A stretch of 7,124 nucleotides of DNA from NCBI GenBank assembly GCA_965368765.1, contig CBDUOF010000303.1, positions 1-7,124 of the forward strand. Direction: 5' to 3'. Positions 6,296 through 7,124 of the stretch are shown here, piece by piece. The notes under the pieces were generated by a model. That model was not told the DNA's origin. It did no database searches and saw only the letters and a list, made by a program, of their open reading frames with translations. Both the position numbers and the translations under genes were made by a program. The first letter of the stretch is position 1; each line of letters begins with the position of its first letter. This DNA comes from Leptofilum sp965368765. Lineage in GTDB: Bacteria; Chloroflexota; Anaerolineae; Promineifilales; Promineifilaceae.

Positions 6296-7124
6296 TCAGG
6301 GGGTTGGCGTGGCTGTTGGCGTTTGGGTAGGGGTTGGCGTGGCGGTGGGGAATGCGCCTTGCCAGGTGAAAAAGGCATCGGCACTGCTGCGGCCGCCAAA
6401 AGTGTAAATGGGCAGGCCGTCTGAGCGGAAGTCGGTAACCTGAACAATGCTAACGCGCCAACGCATTTCAAACATCTCTGGCGTCGTGGGGCGCCATTCA
6501 GACGGAACGCGATAGGCGGTGTCGCGCGTAAAGCCGCGCTGGGGCAACCCATCGAGATCATTGATGTTGGTAAGCTCAATCATGTACATTTCCGACTCGG
6601 TGAGTGGTTTTACGGCCGTCCACTGCAGCGCAATCGTGGCATCTAACGTATCGACCACCGTCCCGGCAATCGGGTAAAGCAGCTGCGCCCCTGGCGGCGG
6701 CAGCGTTTCCGTTGGCGTGGGAGACGGTCCCGGCGTAGGCGGCAACGATTGTCCGTACACAATTTCGGGAATACATATTGGGTCACCCGGCTGAAGCAAA
6801 GAAGGATCTTCAATCCGGTTTACCTTGGCCAGCAAATCGAACGGCACACCAAAACGGCTGGCAATCCCCACAATGGAATCCCCACCCTGTACCTGATACA
6901 AATCACAGCCAGTCGGATCAACAATGACCGTTTCACCGTTGATGTTGGCCGCCAGGATTTGCAGTGGTGGCGTGGCTGTCGGCCAGGGAATGATCAATTC
7001 TTGACTCAGTTGCACCTGCGTGTCGGTGGCAAACCCATTGGTCGCGGCAATGCTTTCTGGTGAGATGCGATACAGCAGCGAAATGCCAATCAAGGTCTCT
7101 CCACTACTCACGGTGTGGCTGCGG
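6296..7124 (-). CDS. Partial LysM-domain protein with Pro/Thr-rich linker and tail, N terminus beyond right edge
   Basis: Read on the minus strand, 275 codons are visible and end at a TGA (6296-6298); the frame is still open at the window edge. The GTG at 7111 is an internal Val of the first LysM motif, not the start. Counting visible residues, LysM 1 spans about 3-46 (HTVSSGETLIGIS ... ELIIP) and LysM 2 about 76-119 (YQVQGGDSIVGIASRFGV ... ICIP). Two cysteines (73, 117) bracket LysM 2 and could form a disulfide. A Pro/Thr linker (124-145) leads to a beta-rich domain of about 110 residues (IALQWTAV, MRWRVSIVQV), probably an Ig/FN3-like fold. The protein ends in a 17-residue Thr/Pro tail. LysM domains bind peptidoglycan or related glycans, so an extracellular, cell-wall or cell-surface location is expected; a signal peptide would lie outside the window. 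It converges on the phospholipase gene with an 18-bp gap and no visible terminator. No enzymatic domain is seen. Confidence 0.85.
   Translation of the reverse strand, partial: RSHTVSSGETLIGISLLYRISPESIAATNGFATDTQVQLSQELIIPWPTATPPLQILAANINGETVIVDPTGCDLYQVQGGDSIVGIASRFGVPFDLLAKVNRIEDPSLLQPGDPICIPEIVYGQSLPPTPGPSPTPTETLPPPGAQLLYPIAGTVVDTLDATIALQWTAVKPLTESEMYMIELTNINDLDGLPQRGFTRDTAYRVPSEWRPTTPEMFEMRWRVSIVQVTDFRSDGLPIYTFGGRSSADAFFTWQGAFPTATPTPTQTPTATPTP
6299..6350. repeat. G-rich short repeats encoding the Thr/Pro tail of the LysM protein
   Basis: The 14-mer GGGGTTGGCGTGGC occurs at 6300 and again at 6330, with related TTGGCG/GGGTAGGGG pieces between. On the minus strand this encodes alternating Thr-Pro/Ala-Thr-Pro codons. 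The plus strand has G-runs at 6299-6303, 6325-6327, 6330-6333 and 6347-6350, so a G-quadruplex is conceivable, although the loops are uneven. Such tracts expand and contract easily by slippage. Confidence 0.7.

Larger units (their letters stand above)
694..6619. repeat. Dispersed iterated palindrome ACGGCCGT (core CGGCCG)
   Basis: Perfect ACGGCCGT copies start at 694, 1111, 1920, 2507, 2928, 3506, 4928 and 6612. Further CGGCCG cores with one matching flank start (8-mer position) at 1220, 1651, 2988, 5399, 5418 and 5670, and cores with neither flank matching at 1702, 2169 and 6389. All lie inside coding sequence, in all three reading phases (for example as Gly-Arg-Ile, Thr-Ala-Val, Asn-Gly-Arg). 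With equal base frequencies about 0.1 octamers and 1.7 hexamers would be expected in a window this size; GC content raises this somewhat but not enough. The pattern is like HIP1 in cyanobacteria. Confidence 0.8.

Noticed and set aside
6226..6579. Minus-strand frame of 117 codons overlapping the phospholipase end and the LysM gene
   Set aside because: It overlaps two better genes, and its Pro/Arg/Gln-rich tail is a frame-shifted reading of the Thr/Pro repeat tract.
7109..7111. GTG as the start codon of the LysM protein
   Set aside because: The GTG encodes the Val in the first LysM motif (HTVSSGETL), and the frame continues unbroken to the window edge.

Overview
The window looks like a chromosomal segment of a bacterium, most probably a Chloroflexota (Anaerolineae/Ardenticatenia-like) lineage. 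That assignment is inference. It rests on the Thr/Pro-rich 'PTPTxTP' linker and tail of a LysM protein, moderate GC, an intergenic hairpin built from 'CACRGAG' units, and the general sequence flavour. There is no rRNA, tRNA, mobile element or CRISPR array.

Layout from left to right. The left edge (1 to about 174, minus strand) holds the first visible part of an unidentified protein that runs off the window. Divergently from it, 234-2186 (+) encodes a 650-residue thiamine-diphosphate (ThDP) enzyme of the pyruvate oxidase/acetolactate synthase superfamily carrying an N-terminal Rieske [2Fe-2S] domain. The gap 2187-2373 holds an imperfect inverted repeat made of about 10-nt units, a T-run that could end transcription, and a leader with two mutually exclusive stems next to a strong Shine-Dalgarno site. 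At 2374-4008 (+) lies a 544-residue protein with another N-terminal Rieske domain, this time fused to the FMN/[3Fe-4S] synthase domain of glutamate synthase, without the glutaminase domain. Only 22 bp later, 4031-6277 (+) encodes a 748-residue neuropathy-target-esterase (NTE)-like patatin phospholipase with two cyclic-nucleotide-binding domains. Facing it tail to tail (6296 to the right edge, minus strand) is a secreted-type LysM protein with a Pro/Thr linker and tail, cut by the window edge.

The most striking point is that two neighbouring, unrelated redox-type catalytic domains (ThDP and FMN/3Fe-4S) each carry their own Rieske domain with the same ligand spacing (C-x-H-x16-C-x2-H). This suggests electron exchange with a common partner or each other, though substrates cannot be read from the sequence. 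The NTE-like gene is close enough to the glutamate-synthase-like gene to be co-transcribed and could link a cyclic nucleotide signal to membrane lipid turnover.

A second, genome-style signal is the strong over-representation of the 8-bp palindrome ACGGCCGT (8 perfect copies; 17 copies of the CGGCCG core), spread through genes of different families. It resembles the HIP1 palindrome of cyanobacteria in its behaviour.
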